The notes under the pieces were generated by a model that saw only the letters and a list, made by a program, of their open reading frames with translations, had not been told where the DNA came from and ran no database searches. Shown one piece after another: positions 8,731 through 17,694 of a stretch of 43,181 nucleotides of DNA. The position numbers were made by a program, and so were the translations under genes. The DNA comes from Cyclobacteriaceae bacterium (GTDB taxonomy: Bacteria; Bacteroidota; Bacteroidia; Cytophagales; Cyclobacteriaceae), in the NCBI GenBank assembly GCA_016786495.1, contig JAEUUJ010000038.1, forward strand, positions 1 to 43,181, read 5' to 3'. The first letter of the stretch is position 1; each line of letters opens with the position of its first letter.

Positions 8731-9732
8731 TTACTCAAGCTTCTTCATCTTTAGTCTCTCCACCGCAAACCGTTCTATTTGCCGGTAAACACCTTCCACA
8801 TCTTTTGATGTCAATGATGAACCCAGTACATGTGCTCCGGCATTAGGAATGGCGATAGCATCTTTTAAGCTATCGGGCGTGCCGAGCTGCTCGTGCATTT
8901 CGAGCATGGCGCTCACTTTTACTTCCGGATCCTGGTGTTCTTCATCTTTATAATAGTAAAGGTTAAGGCAGGGCTGCTTCACCCGTTTGAACGTTTCCTC
9001 AGTCATGCTGCTCTCTACCAGTTCTTCCAGTTGCACGAGTGCCTCAATACGGTACTTACTGTTCCAGTACTTGGCGCGTTCCGGATCGGGAACCCACTCG
9101 CGATAATTACTGCCGAGCACCGTGCGTGCGATTTTCAATCCCCACGGATCGTTCAGCAAGAAGGCTGCGGGATCGTTAATGGCGATATTGGGAGACATAT
9201 TGATGAGCGCGTACACATCGTCCGGATATTCCGCTGCAAGCATCAGTCCTACGGTTCCACCCGTTGAACAGGTTACCAGAATCACTTTGTTTCCAATCGC
9301 CTTCCCCATCGCGAGCGCATCTTTCGCACTATTCCAAAAACGATCGGCTGTGAAATTCAGCAGTGTTTCGGTTGTGTCAATGCCATGATCGGCCAGGCGC
9401 GACAGATACAGGTTCGCTCCAAAAGCCTTCGCGAATCTGCGGTGCACAGGATCACCTTCCATCTGGCTTGCTGAGAAACCGTGCAGGTAAACCACGGCAT
9501 ACTCTGTTTTCTTTTTGACCGAGTCGGCCCAAACAATCCGAGCTTCGTTGTTAGGCTTGAGTTTATGCAAACTCTCCTTGTACGCGAGGTACGCATCGAG
9601 CGCAACCGGAGCACCATCCATTGGACTGAATACCTTGTTAAATTTCGGATGCTTGGGTTTTGGTCCGGAGAAGTATACGATCACGAGAATCAACAACAAA
9701 ACCGAAATGGAGATGAGAACTACACGCTTCAT
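8731..9732 (-). CDS. Membrane-anchored alpha/beta hydrolase
   Basis: The 333-residue protein has an N-terminal hydrophobic anchor (residues 3-21), then an alpha/beta-hydrolase domain. The oxyanion-region motif is YLHGFS (82-87), the nucleophile elbow is CSTGG with Ser156 (a variant of GxSxG with Cys in place of the first Gly), and the catalytic His is probably in NAGAHVLGS. It resembles monoacylglycerol-lipase or carboxylesterase types; the substrate cannot be told. The ATG at 9732 was chosen over the longer frame from 9816 because it starts at a typical signal/anchor sequence. Confidence 0.75.
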   Translation of the reverse strand: MKRVVLISISVLLLILVIVYFSGPKPKHPKFNKVFSPMDGAPVALDAYLAYKESLHKLKPNNEARIVWADSVKKKTEYAVVYLHGFSASQMEGDPVHRRFAKAFGANLYLSRLADHGIDTTETLLNFTADRFWNSAKDALAMGKAIGNKVILVTCSTGGTVGLMLAAEYPDDVYALINMSPNIAINDPAAFLLNDPWGLKIARTVLGSNYREWVPDPERAKYWNSKYRIEALVQLEELVESSMTEETFKRVKQPCLNLYYYKDEEHQDPEVKVSAMLEMHEQLGTPDSLKDAIAIPNAGAHVLGSSLTSKDVEGVYRQIERFAVERLKMKKLE

Positions 9733-9881
9733 ATTTTTTGCGGAGAATGTAAAGCGAAGGTAAGGAGAAAAAAGGATGTTTGGATTTCCCCACCGGACGA
9801 GCTCCACTCCCTTCACCTGCGTTCTATTCGATCCTCAGGGAGCTACGCATAACTTTCACTCAAAAATTATATCTTGTTGCC

Positions 9882-10478
9882 ATGAGGGCGCGGTTTCTTT
9901 CGGTTTTTATATCTTTTGCAGCCACGGGTCTGCTTTCGGGCTGCATGCGACAGATGATGGAGATCAGCAAAGCCGCCACATTAAAAGCTGTCCAGCCGGA
10001 ATTTGAGCAAGTGGATTTTCAGGAACTGATGAAGCGTTACATGAACAAAGACGCCTCTTCTGCCGATGAAATAGAAGGCATTTATTCGGTTTCGATCGTA
10101 GTTGAAAAAAAGAACAAGCCGCTGTTTTCTTCGGAAGAGCAACAGCGCGTAGTTGAGCGAAAAGAAAACTATGCTACCGTAGCCATTCTTCGCGATCACA
10201 CCTCCGGCCGGGAGTACATCGAAATCTCCTTAGAGAAGGAAAACCAGGCGTCCTATCCAGTACGCGGAGAGTTTGCCGCGATGAATGACCGGAACATCAT
10301 GATTTATAAACATTTCGAGCCGAAGGGAAAAAGTTTCACCTACATGTTTTCGTTCGATAAAGATCGTGACCTGCTGGAGGGAATTCGAACTGAGGTTAAT
10401 GGAAAAACGGAGTTTACGTATAAGATGACGTATCTGAAGATGCAACCGAAACGAATTTCCGCGGGAAGCGGTAATTAA
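9882..10478 (+). CDS. Small lipoprotein of unknown function
   Basis: The 198-residue product has a lipoprotein signal: MRARFLSVFISFAATGLLSGC, with Cys as residue 21 after LSG. The mature part is charged and beta-rich (YSVSIVVEKKNKPLFSSEE, FTYMFSFDKDRDLLEGIRTEV) with no family that I recognise. The ATG at 9882 was chosen because it begins the lipoprotein signal; the frame is open further upstream to 9780. It is divergent from the hydrolase gene with a 149-bp gap. Confidence 0.65.
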   Translation: MRARFLSVFISFAATGLLSGCMRQMMEISKAATLKAVQPEFEQVDFQELMKRYMNKDASSADEIEGIYSVSIVVEKKNKPLFSSEEQQRVVERKENYATVAILRDHTSGREYIEISLEKENQASYPVRGEFAAMNDRNIMIYKHFEPKGKSFTYMFSFDKDRDLLEGIRTEVNGKTEFTYKMTYLKMQPKRISAGSGN

Positions 10479-10506
10479 AAAAACGCCCCGCATTGCTGCG
10501 AGGCGT
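10477..10506 (-). terminator. Terminator for the minus-strand lipoprotein gene
   Basis: The stem is ACGCC-c-CGCA / TGCG-a-GGCGT with a TTGC loop and one mismatch. On the minus strand it is followed by a run of seven T (plus-strand A-run at 10477-10483). It sits directly at the stop of the plus-strand gene and so serves the gene reading leftward from 11026. Confidence 0.7.
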
Positions 10507-10520
10507 CAACCTGTTCCCTT

Positions 10521-10532
10521 GCTACGCTCAGG
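10521..10532 (+). repeat. GCTACGCTCAGG repeat, copy 1
   Basis: The 12-mer is identical to 11139-11150. Both copies are in non-coding DNA flanking the small lipoprotein gene. Words of this type (CTTCGCTACGCTCAGGATGAC) recur in intergenic DNA of many bacteria, from general recollection. Confidence 0.45.
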
Positions 10533-10552
10533 GACTACCTACCATGATCTTG

Positions 10553-11026
10553 TTAAAAAATGATGTCTTTTGTTCGGGTTACGATCCTCTTGTTTTCCGC
10601 CTTGCGACCGGAGTAATATCCATCGTTCCAAAGGGTGGCTTCACAGAAGTCTTTAACCGTATTTGAATACCGGTCGCGGACATAGTAATTCAGCGCGATC
10701 TGATCATTATAAATTGTTCCCGCCCCTTCTATTTCATATCCATCGATAATCTGATAAGGAATAGTAATCGCATCGTACGATACGGTTGCATATACGGAGA
10801 GACCTTCGGTATACAAGTTCTCGATATACACCTCATTTGGACGCGTGCCGGAAGAAATCCAAACGTCATATTCGTAATACTCGTGATAGGTCTGGCTGTA
10901 TTCTTCATTGTAGTGACTTCCGATGATGCGATCGCGCGAACGATACGGCCTTTCGGTATCAACCATGTACACATCACATGAGGCGAGCGCAATCAGCGCA
11001 GTCAGAAGTAAAAATGACCTTTTCAT
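10553..11026 (-). CDS. Small lipoprotein of unknown function
   Basis: The 157-residue product begins MKRSFLLLTALIALASC, a clear lipoprotein signal with Cys17. The mature part is rich in tyrosine and acidic residues (EEYSQTYHEYYEYDVWISSG) and predicted beta strands. No family is recognised. The ATG at 11026 begins the signal; the longer frame to 11068 adds 14 residues without support. It has its own downstream terminator. Confidence 0.65.
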   Translation of the reverse strand: MKRSFLLLTALIALASCDVYMVDTERPYRSRDRIIGSHYNEEYSQTYHEYYEYDVWISSGTRPNEVYIENLYTEGLSVYATVSYDAITIPYQIIDGYEIEGAGTIYNDQIALNYYVRDRYSNTVKDFCEATLWNDGYYSGRKAENKRIVTRTKDIIF

Positions 11027-11365
11027 AATACTGGGATTTAAAGTCAGGTGATACAATACAAGGGACATGCCAAGTCAGAAATCATTGAAAATCAGCTGCA
11101 TTCGCATCTTTTCAGAAACATCCTACACGATAGTCTTCGCTACGCTCAGGATGACGGCTTATGAATAAGGAACAGGCATAAAAACAAAAGCCCCGGCCGT
11201 CCGCCAGGGCTTTTCAAAGGTTAAAAAGTAATCAGGTTAGGAACCTGAACTAATAATCAGGCACATCAGCACCGGCAAAAAATATTTACCACCAACAACC
11301 ACTACGAATGGAGTAAAATACCGGACGTGCTGAGTATGCCATACCTTTGAAATCTTCATTGACTT
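11027..11365. other. Intergenic region between ftsZ and the lipoprotein gene
   Basis: This 339-bp gap holds the lipoprotein gene promoter region near 11030-11080, the second GCTACGCTCAGG copy (11139-11150), a hairpin terminator (11186-11214), a small perfect stem TCAGGTT-AGG-AACCTGA (11232-11248), and near 11293-11306 a plus-strand copy of the word CAACAACCACTACG that is seen in the dcw leaders. A TTGACT-TTT-AGTCAA dyad spans the ftsZ stop (11359-11373). No open frame of note is present. Confidence 0.5.
11186..11214. terminator. Terminator at the end of the dcw cluster
   Basis: AAAAGCCC / GGGCTTTT pairs over 8 bp, extended by GGC/GCC after one mismatch, and ends in T-runs on both strands, so it can act bidirectionally. 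It lies about 150 bp beyond the ftsZ stop and is the first strong terminator after the 16-kb cluster. Confidence 0.75.
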
Positions 11366-12958
11366 TTAGTCAACATTATCGTGCAAGAACTTGTTGTTAC
11401 CCAGCAAGCTGTTGTCATCGTTGAGATTATATTTAGAGATCAACGGCTCTGACGAATGCGGAACGTTGTCCATCTTCACACCACGTCTTAAGTAAGCAGG
11501 CAATGCCCACTTCTCATTGAACTCTTCTTTAGTCATCTCTTGTTTGCGGGCGTTCTTCAACTTCTCTTTACGTTCTTTTGCCTGCTCCTGCAAACGCTGC
11601 TTGGCCGAGCGGATTTCCATCATACCGTCATCATTGATGATCTGGTCGCCATACTTTTCGGTTTCACGCTCGAACTCATCGTCATGATTTCCAAAGAGAC
11701 TTTCATCACTGAAATCGTCTTCTGTATCCTTCACCGGGTTTTTACTCACCGGTAAGTCGAAAACGAACTGACGCTGTACCGGTTTTTCATCCTCATCTTC
11801 CTGCTTCTTCGCAGGCTTTACAGGTTCTTCGGTTTTCTTCAATTGGATTTCGTTCGAGTGATTGATATTCTCCTGCTCAAACATCCAAATCTGACTGCGG
11901 TCGAGGTCGTGAACCTTTTTCTTGTCCTCTTCCGCTTCCTGCTTTTTTGTCTCTTCTGTTAATGTTTCCTCCGTCTGGAAACCGGTTGCAATAACCGTTA
12001 CCCGCAGCCGATCGCCCAGCGCAGTATCCACACCGTGGCCAAAGATCATCTCTGCTTCCTGACCGGCCTGCTCCTGAATATATTCCGTGATCTCGGTCAG
12101 TTCATCCATCGACAATTCAGCTTCTGTTCCGGATACGATCGACAACAGAATCTTCTTTGCACCCATGATGTCGCAATTATCGAGCAGCGGTGAGCTTAAC
12201 GCTCCGCTTGCTGCATTGCGTGCGCGGCCTTCGCCTTTGGTTTCCGCTGTACCCATTACAGCAGGCCCAGCATTGCGCATTACCGTGCGAACATCCTGAA
12301 AGTCGACATTTACATAACCGGCAAGCGTAATGATCTCAGCAATTCCTTTTGCTGCTGTGGTGAGTACGTTATCAGCTTGCGCGAATGCAGCACCGATTGG
12401 CAGGTTGCCATAAATCTCACGCAACTTATCGTTCAGGATCACAATCACCGTGTCGCAGTTATGACGGAGCGCTGCGATACCGGCATTGGCCTGCTCTAAT
12501 TTTTTCTTTCCTTCGAACTGGAACGGCTCGGTTACGATCCCCACCGTGAGGATGCCCATGCTCTTCGCAATCTTCGCAATTACGGGAGCTGCACCGGTTC
12601 CGGTGCCACCGCCCATTCCGGCTGTGATGAACACCATTTTCGTTCCTTCGAGGAATTCACGGATTTGCTCTTTGCTTTCAATCGCTGCACCTTTCCCTAC
12701 TTTAGGATTGGCACCGCAGCCGAGGCCTTCTGTGAGGTCAACACCAATTTGCAATTTGGTTGGTACAGGGCTGGCGTTGAGCGCCTGTAAGTCGGTATTG
12801 CACACGACAAACTCAACGTCTTTTATTCCCTGACGGAACATGTGGTTTACAGCGTTGCTTCCGCCACCGCCTACACCGATCACCTTGATAATCGATCGCG
12901 GAGCGCCCAGCGTGTTGTGCTTGGGTAGATCAAATTTGTACGATCCGGTTTCAAACAT
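11366..12958 (-). CDS. ftsZ: Cell division GTPase FtsZ
   Basis: FtsZ polymerises into the division ring at mid-cell. Visible marks are the nucleotide-binding GVGGGGSNAVN (about 28-38), the tubulin signature GGGTGTG (116-122) and the T7 loop NVDFQDVRT. The protein has 530 residues, longer than the usual 380-400, because of a charged linker of about 150 residues after the core. The membrane-tether-binding peptide LPAYLRRG is present but is followed by another 35-40 residues, so it is not at the very end. It is the last gene of the cluster, 85 bp after ftsA, with its own leader motif. Confidence 0.97.
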   Translation of the reverse strand: MFETGSYKFDLPKHNTLGAPRSIIKVIGVGGGGSNAVNHMFRQGIKDVEFVVCNTDLQALNASPVPTKLQIGVDLTEGLGCGANPKVGKGAAIESKEQIREFLEGTKMVFITAGMGGGTGTGAAPVIAKIAKSMGILTVGIVTEPFQFEGKKKLEQANAGIAALRHNCDTVIVILNDKLREIYGNLPIGAAFAQADNVLTTAAKGIAEIITLAGYVNVDFQDVRTVMRNAGPAVMGTAETKGEGRARNAASGALSSPLLDNCDIMGAKKILLSIVSGTEAELSMDELTEITEYIQEQAGQEAEMIFGHGVDTALGDRLRVTVIATGFQTEETLTEETKKQEAEEDKKKVHDLDRSQIWMFEQENINHSNEIQLKKTEEPVKPAKKQEDEDEKPVQRQFVFDLPVSKNPVKDTEDDFSDESLFGNHDDEFERETEKYGDQIINDDGMMEIRSAKQRLQEQAKERKEKLKNARKQEMTKEEFNEKWALPAYLRRGVKMDNVPHSSEPLISKYNLNDDNSLLGNNKFLHDNVD

Positions 12959-13043
12959 AATTTTAATTTTTAGTGGTTGCTTCTTTTAGTTGGGCATTGG
13001 GGACCAGGAATTAGCGGGCTAATACCTAACACCTAATACCTGT
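12959..13043 (-). promoter_or_regulatory. ftsA-ftsZ gap with leader motif and palindrome
   Basis: On the coding strand, 14 bases before the ftsZ ATG, lies CAACCACT (12972-12979), preceded by CTAAAAGAAG. The same arrangement precedes ftsA and mraZ. Further upstream is the perfect dyad ATTAGC-GG-GCTAAT (13010-13023) and two copies of ACCTAA/ATACCT words. The gap is long for this cluster and probably carries ftsZ-specific control. Confidence 0.5.
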
Positions 13044-14354
13044 TTAATACTCATTCTTTCCATCCAAATCATCGATCAACAAACTCTTCGTTTTCGTGAG
13101 GATGTCGTTGAAGAAGTTTTTAGATGAAACGGTCTTACGGGGTTGTTTCACATTTACTTTTACCATTTCCCGTGCTTCTTTGTAGCGGTCTTCGCGCTCA
13201 TCAAGTGAACGGAAGCCGGCCAGTACCAGTCCTACCGCTGTCGCATACATCGGACTTTTCACAGCTTCGATTTTGCTCTTGCCGAGGTGTTCGTTTGGAT
13301 AGCCGATGCGCGTATCCATACCGGTCATGTATTCTACCAGTTGCTTCAGGTTGGCAAGCTGTGCGCCACCACCCGTGATCACGATACCGCCTGCGAGGCG
13401 ATTTTCAAATCCCGAGCTGATGATCTCCGCGTGCGCCATCTCAATGATTTCTTCCATGCGGGCCTGGATTATGTTCGCCAGGTTCTTCACAGAAATTTCT
13501 TTTGCCGAGCGGTTACGGATGCCCGGAATTGAAACGATTTCATTCGGAGATGCTTCTTCTGCTATCGCCTTTCCGAAGCGCGTCTTCAACTGTTCGGCCT
13601 GCTGTGGAAGAACCATCAATCCCGACTTGATGTCGTTGGTGATGATGTTTCCGCCAAACGGAATCACAGCGGTATGACGAATGATGTTATCGTAGAAGAT
13701 CGCGATATCGGTTGTACCGCCACCGATGTCGATCAGACACACACCTGCTTCTTTTTCCTCATCGCTCAATACTGCCAGGCTTGACGCCAGCGGCTCAAGA
13801 ATGAGTTCTTCTGTTTCCAGGTTGCCTCTGCGAACACATTTGTTGATATTATTGATCGCGTTGGTTTGTGCAGTAATGATGTGGAAGTCTGCTTCCAGAC
13901 GCACACCCGACATACCAACGGGTTCTTTAATTCCTTCCTCGTAGTCGACCATGTAGTCTTGCGGCATAACATGGATGATCTGGCTCCCCGGAGGTACTAC
14001 CATGCGGTACATGTCTTGCGTGAGACGCTCTACATCATCGATTGTGATTTCGTCCTCTTTTGACGAACGGGTGATGCCACCATGCTGAATGAAGCTGCGG
14101 ATGTGCTGACCCGCGATGCCGACATTCACAACCGCGATGTCGATGCCCGACTGATCGCTTGCATCTTTAATCGCTTTCTCGATAGCCTGAACGGTTTTGT
14201 CGATGTTGAACACAACACCTTTTACAACGCCTTCGCTTTCCGCCTTCCCCATGCCCAGTACCTCGAGCTTGCCGAACTCATTTTTCCGACCGACAATCGC
14301 ACAGATTTTTGTTGTGCCGATATCGAGTCCTACTATGATTTTTGAGTTTTCCAT
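13044..14354 (-). CDS. ftsA: Cell division protein FtsA
   Basis: FtsA is the actin-fold membrane tether of FtsZ. The 436-residue protein starts with the phosphate-1 motif IVGLDIGTTKICAIVG, has an SHS2-type subdomain after it, LIDIGGGTTDIAIF as phosphate 2, and GGIVITGGGAQL as the adenosine motif. The C-terminus ends in a linker and a short basic/hydrophobic stretch (NFFNDILTKTKSLLIDDL) that can act as the membrane-binding amphipathic helix. It lies 53 bp after ftsQ, with the shared leader motif in the gap. Confidence 0.96.
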   Translation of the reverse strand: MENSKIIVGLDIGTTKICAIVGRKNEFGKLEVLGMGKAESEGVVKGVVFNIDKTVQAIEKAIKDASDQSGIDIAVVNVGIAGQHIRSFIQHGGITRSSKEDEITIDDVERLTQDMYRMVVPPGSQIIHVMPQDYMVDYEEGIKEPVGMSGVRLEADFHIITAQTNAINNINKCVRRGNLETEELILEPLASSLAVLSDEEKEAGVCLIDIGGGTTDIAIFYDNIIRHTAVIPFGGNIITNDIKSGLMVLPQQAEQLKTRFGKAIAEEASPNEIVSIPGIRNRSAKEISVKNLANIIQARMEEIIEMAHAEIISSGFENRLAGGIVITGGGAQLANLKQLVEYMTGMDTRIGYPNEHLGKSKIEAVKSPMYATAVGLVLAGFRSLDEREDRYKEAREMVKVNVKQPRKTVSSKNFFNDILTKTKSLLIDDLDGKNEY

Positions 14355-14369
14355 GATCGTATTTTTAAT

Positions 14370-14377
14370 AGTGGTTG
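14370..14377 (-). promoter_or_regulatory. Shared leader motif before ftsA
   Basis: The coding strand reads CAACCACT 16 bases before the ftsA ATG, within a longer shared string CAACTAAAACGAAACAACCA and onward. Equivalent strings precede ftsZ (12972-12979) and mraZ (27218-27225). Read from the other strand the core is AGTGGTTG, which resembles one MraZ box. Confidence 0.5.
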
Positions 14378-14407
14378 TTTCGTTTTAGTTGATCTATTTA
14401 TTGTTCG

Positions 14408-15172
14408 TTATTCTGCAATGATTTGTCCTTCGTATTCGAGGTTTACTCTCTTATAAGTGTTCCAGCCTTTTTGCGGAAGAATCTCTTTATAGAAAATCCG
14501 CATTTTCTTAAACTTGGTTTCGAGGTTTTCAGCCACTCCAAATTCGATGGTTTGACCTCCGATCTGCGGAAGGATGTTGACGCGTCCTTTGCTGTCGATG
14601 TCAAGCTGGGCAACTTGCGCACGCCAGAAATCATCTTCGCGGATCATTTCGAGCATCTTCATCAGATTCCTGGTTTCCTCCGTTTGATTAAGGTTTTCAA
14701 GGGAAAGCAAACCACGGATATACGACCCGCTAATCAACACCACACGCGTAGTAAACTTATCTGATACAGGCATCACGGTTCCGTCTTCCGCGATGTAGCC
14801 ATCCGGACCATCGTTGCGAACCAGTCGCGCGATCGGTCTGCGAAGTTTGGCATTCACCACCAGGTTGCCTTTCAGATCGCTGTACAACTGCGCATCTTTT
14901 ACGAAACGGTTCATGCGAATTCGTTTCTCAAGTTCCTTCATGTTCAACTTCTCCAGGCTTGCGCCTTTGAGGTTCTCTTCTCCTAACTGCATCAGGTCTG
15001 CGACATCGCCTTCATCGATGAACTGATTGCCTTCGATATTCTCGACTTTGATGACGATGTTCTTCACCGCAATCGTACCCTGCTTGCGTTCGCTTACCGC
15101 GATCAGCAGGAAAACAACTGCCAGCAGTGCTGTAATCTTGATCTCTCGTTTTATGTTGAAGTTAATTTTCAC
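14408..15172 (-). CDS. ftsQ: Cell division protein FtsQ
   Basis: The 254-residue bitopic membrane protein has one N-terminal helix (about 10-25, ITALLAVVFLLIAV), then a POTRA-like segment (VKNIVIKVENIEGNQFIDEGDVADLM) and the FtsQ beta domain (RPIARLVRNDGPDGYIAEDGTVMPVSDKF). It links early and late division proteins in the periplasm. The start codon is GTG, placed directly after the murC stop (TAA then GTG), so its translation is coupled to murC. Confidence 0.9.
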   Translation of the reverse strand: MKINFNIKREIKITALLAVVFLLIAVSERKQGTIAVKNIVIKVENIEGNQFIDEGDVADLMQLGEENLKGASLEKLNMKELEKRIRMNRFVKDAQLYSDLKGNLVVNAKLRRPIARLVRNDGPDGYIAEDGTVMPVSDKFTTRVVLISGSYIRGLLSLENLNQTEETRNLMKMLEMIREDDFWRAQVAQLDIDSKGRVNILPQIGGQTIEFGVAENLETKFKKMRIFYKEILPQKGWNTYKRVNLEYEGQIIAE

Positions 15173-16570
15173 TTAGCCTTCGTATTTCTTGTTCAACATA
15201 TTTTTAATGGGCTGCACAAACGTATCGATGTCGCCCGCGCCTACGGTGGCCAACACATCGATGTCAAGCGCGTCAAGTTTTTCCATCAAATCCGCTTTGC
15301 CGCAACGAATCTTCACCTTGCTGGTGATGTCGGTAAACAGCATATCGGATGTAACGCCCGGGATCGGAAGTTCACGTGCCGGATAGATATCCATCAGCAC
15401 TACTTCATCGGCAATGCTTAAGCTTTTCGAGAATCCTGCCGCAAAATCACGCGTACGGGTAAACAGGTGTGGCTGGAAGATCACCGTAAGCTTGCGTTGC
15501 GGATACATCGACTTCATCGAGCGGAGAAAGGCTTCGATCTCCGTTGGATGATGCGCGTAGTCATCCACGAAAATCACCTTCTTACCTTTCACCACAAATT
15601 CAAACCTGCGCTTCACACCGGTAAAGGTTCCCAAGGCTTCCTTTATCACGCTGATCCTGATACCACACAGGTGCGCTGCAATAGAAGCCGCAACGGCATT
15701 TTCAACGTTGTGAAAACCGGGGATACCAAGCCTTACGCGCTCATTTTTAGGACCAAAACCACAAAGGTCAAATTCAAAAAAACCACTGTGCGCTGTAATG
15801 TTGCCGGCAAAAAATTGCCCCCGGCTCATGCTGTAAATATATTTCTTCACATGATCAACATCTGATGCCAGCAAGTCGGCAATCGATTCATGAATAATCA
15901 GTGAGCCACCCTTCTTAATCTGCTTAATGTAATCACGGAACGATGTTACGAGGCTGTCGTGGTCGCCATAAATATCCAGGTGATCCGCATCTGCGTTGGT
16001 CACCACGGCAATTTCAGGGAACAATCGAAGGAACGACCGGTCAAATTCATCCGCTTCCACCACCACCGTTGTTTCTGCATTCACCGCGCCTTCCATCACC
16101 AGGTTTGATTCGTAGTTGGCTGTGATTCCGCCCAGAAAGGCAACCATGTCTTTCTTTGCTGTTTTAAGGATATGCGCCACCATGGAACTGGTTGTGGTCT
16201 TGCCATGTGTGCCCGCAACTCCAATTGTTTTATAACTCTTGGTAATCAGACCCAGCACTTCCGACCGCTTCATAATCGTATACCCTTGCTCTTTCAGGTA
16301 GGCATGCTCTTTATGATCCTTCGGAATAGCCGGTGTGTATACCACCAGGGTAGTATCTTTCCCAACCATCACCTCGCCGGGAATATTGCGAATGTCGTCA
16401 TCGTAGTGGATGGTCATTCCTTCGCGTTCCAATTCCTGCGTAAGTACAGTCGAAGTCTTATCATAACCGGAAACGTTCAATCCGCTATGCATGAACCATC
16501 GGGCAATAGCACTCATTCCAATCCCTCCGATTCCTAAAAAATAAACGTTATGGTACTGCTTCAAATCCAT
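15173..16570 (-). CDS. murC: UDP-N-acetylmuramate--L-alanine ligase
   Basis: MurC adds L-alanine to UDP-MurNAc using ATP, the first step of the peptide stem. The 465-residue protein has the N-terminal substrate motif FLGIGGIGMSAIARW, the ATP loop GVAGTHGKTTTSSM (about 115-128), the central VVEADEFDRSF and the C-terminal DDYAHHPTEIEAFL. All family hallmarks are present. Its start overlaps the murG stop by one base (TAATG). Confidence 0.97.
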   Translation of the reverse strand: MDLKQYHNVYFLGIGGIGMSAIARWFMHSGLNVSGYDKTSTVLTQELEREGMTIHYDDDIRNIPGEVMVGKDTTLVVYTPAIPKDHKEHAYLKEQGYTIMKRSEVLGLITKSYKTIGVAGTHGKTTTSSMVAHILKTAKKDMVAFLGGITANYESNLVMEGAVNAETTVVVEADEFDRSFLRLFPEIAVVTNADADHLDIYGDHDSLVTSFRDYIKQIKKGGSLIIHESIADLLASDVDHVKKYIYSMSRGQFFAGNITAHSGFFEFDLCGFGPKNERVRLGIPGFHNVENAVAASIAAHLCGIRISVIKEALGTFTGVKRRFEFVVKGKKVIFVDDYAHHPTEIEAFLRSMKSMYPQRKLTVIFQPHLFTRTRDFAAGFSKSLSIADEVVLMDIYPARELPIPGVTSDMLFTDITSKVKIRCGKADLMEKLDALDIDVLATVGAGDIDTFVQPIKNMLNKKYEG

Positions 16571-17691
16571 TAGTTCCTGTTCGCTCCGATTAACTTCTCA
16601 ATTTCATTTACGATTTCGCGGGTTGCGTTTGGCTTCGCCAGCTTCGCGATGTTCTCACTCAACACCCTGGCGCGTTGCTCATCGAACAATAATTTCATTG
16701 CTTCGTCTACCAGCGTTTCATTTGCATCCTTATCGGCCACTAAACATGCCGCCTTCTTCTCAACCAAGGCCATGGCATTTTTTGTTTGGTGATCTTCTGC
16801 TACGTTTGGAGAAGGTACCAGAATGCACGGCTTGCCGGCAATGCACAACTCCGACACCGCCAACGCGCCCGAACGTGAGATCACAACATCTGCGGCCGCG
16901 TATGCCAGGTCCATTTCCTTCAGGAAGTCAAACACACGGATTTTTTTCAGATCCTTTCCTGCTAACTGGGTTGTCACGTTCTGATGATAACCTTTGCCCG
17001 TTTGCCAGATCACCTGGATTTGAGCATCAATCAATTTGTCGATACCCGCGAGGATACTTTCATTGATCGTTCGCGCACCGAGACTACCTCCAATGATCAA
17101 CAATGTCTTCCGGTTTGCTTCAAAGGCCAACTGCGTTAACGCCCGTTCACGTTTAGGATGAATCACGAGGATGTCCTTACGAACCGGGTTTCCGGTTAAC
17201 ACAATTTTGTCCTTTGGAAAATATTTCTCCATGCCTTCGTAGGCTACACACACTTTGCTCACTTTTCCGCCCACCTGTTTGTTGACCATCCCGGCAAACG
17301 AATTTTGTTCCTGTGCCACGGAAGCGATTCCAAAACGCGTGGCCGCAAGCATGATTGGTCCGCTGGCATACCCACCGGTTCCAATAACCGCATGTGGTTT
17401 GAACCGCTTCATGATAAATGTTGCACGGATGAAACTCACAATTACCTTAACCGGAAACAGCAGGTTCGACAGGGTTAGCGTGCGCTGAAGCCCGCTGATC
17501 CAGAGGCCGATTATTTTATAACCGGCTTCAGGCACCCGTGTCATTTCCATGCGTCCTTTCGCACCGACAAATAGAATTTGTGCATCCGGATGGCGTTCGC
17601 GGAATTCGTTCGCGATGGCGACTGCGGGAAAGATATGTCCCCCGGTTCCGCCTCCGCTGATAATCAATCGATATGGTTGTTGCTTATTCAA
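16570..17691 (-). CDS. murG: Lipid II synthase MurG
   Basis: MurG transfers GlcNAc from UDP-GlcNAc to lipid I at the inner face of the membrane. The 373-residue GT-B glycosyltransferase shows IISGGGTGGHIFPAVAIA at the N-terminus, VIGTGGYASGP in the middle and LLIIGGSLGARTIN plus DVVISRSGALAVSEL in the donor-binding half. It lies 3 bp after ftsW. Confidence 0.97.
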   Translation of the reverse strand: MNKQQPYRLIISGGGTGGHIFPAVAIANEFRERHPDAQILFVGAKGRMEMTRVPEAGYKIIGLWISGLQRTLTLSNLLFPVKVIVSFIRATFIMKRFKPHAVIGTGGYASGPIMLAATRFGIASVAQEQNSFAGMVNKQVGGKVSKVCVAYEGMEKYFPKDKIVLTGNPVRKDILVIHPKRERALTQLAFEANRKTLLIIGGSLGARTINESILAGIDKLIDAQIQVIWQTGKGYHQNVTTQLAGKDLKKIRVFDFLKEMDLAYAAADVVISRSGALAVSELCIAGKPCILVPSPNVAEDHQTKNAMALVEKKAACLVADKDANETLVDEAMKLLFDEQRARVLSENIAKLAKPNATREIVNEIEKLIGANRN

Positions 17692-17694
17692 GAT

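Noticed and set aside
11293-11306. CAACAACCACTACG on the plus strand beyond ftsZ, followed by ATG-GAG-TAA
   Set aside because: It matches the dcw leader motif but points the other way and leads only to a two-codon frame; treated as chance or a decayed copy.
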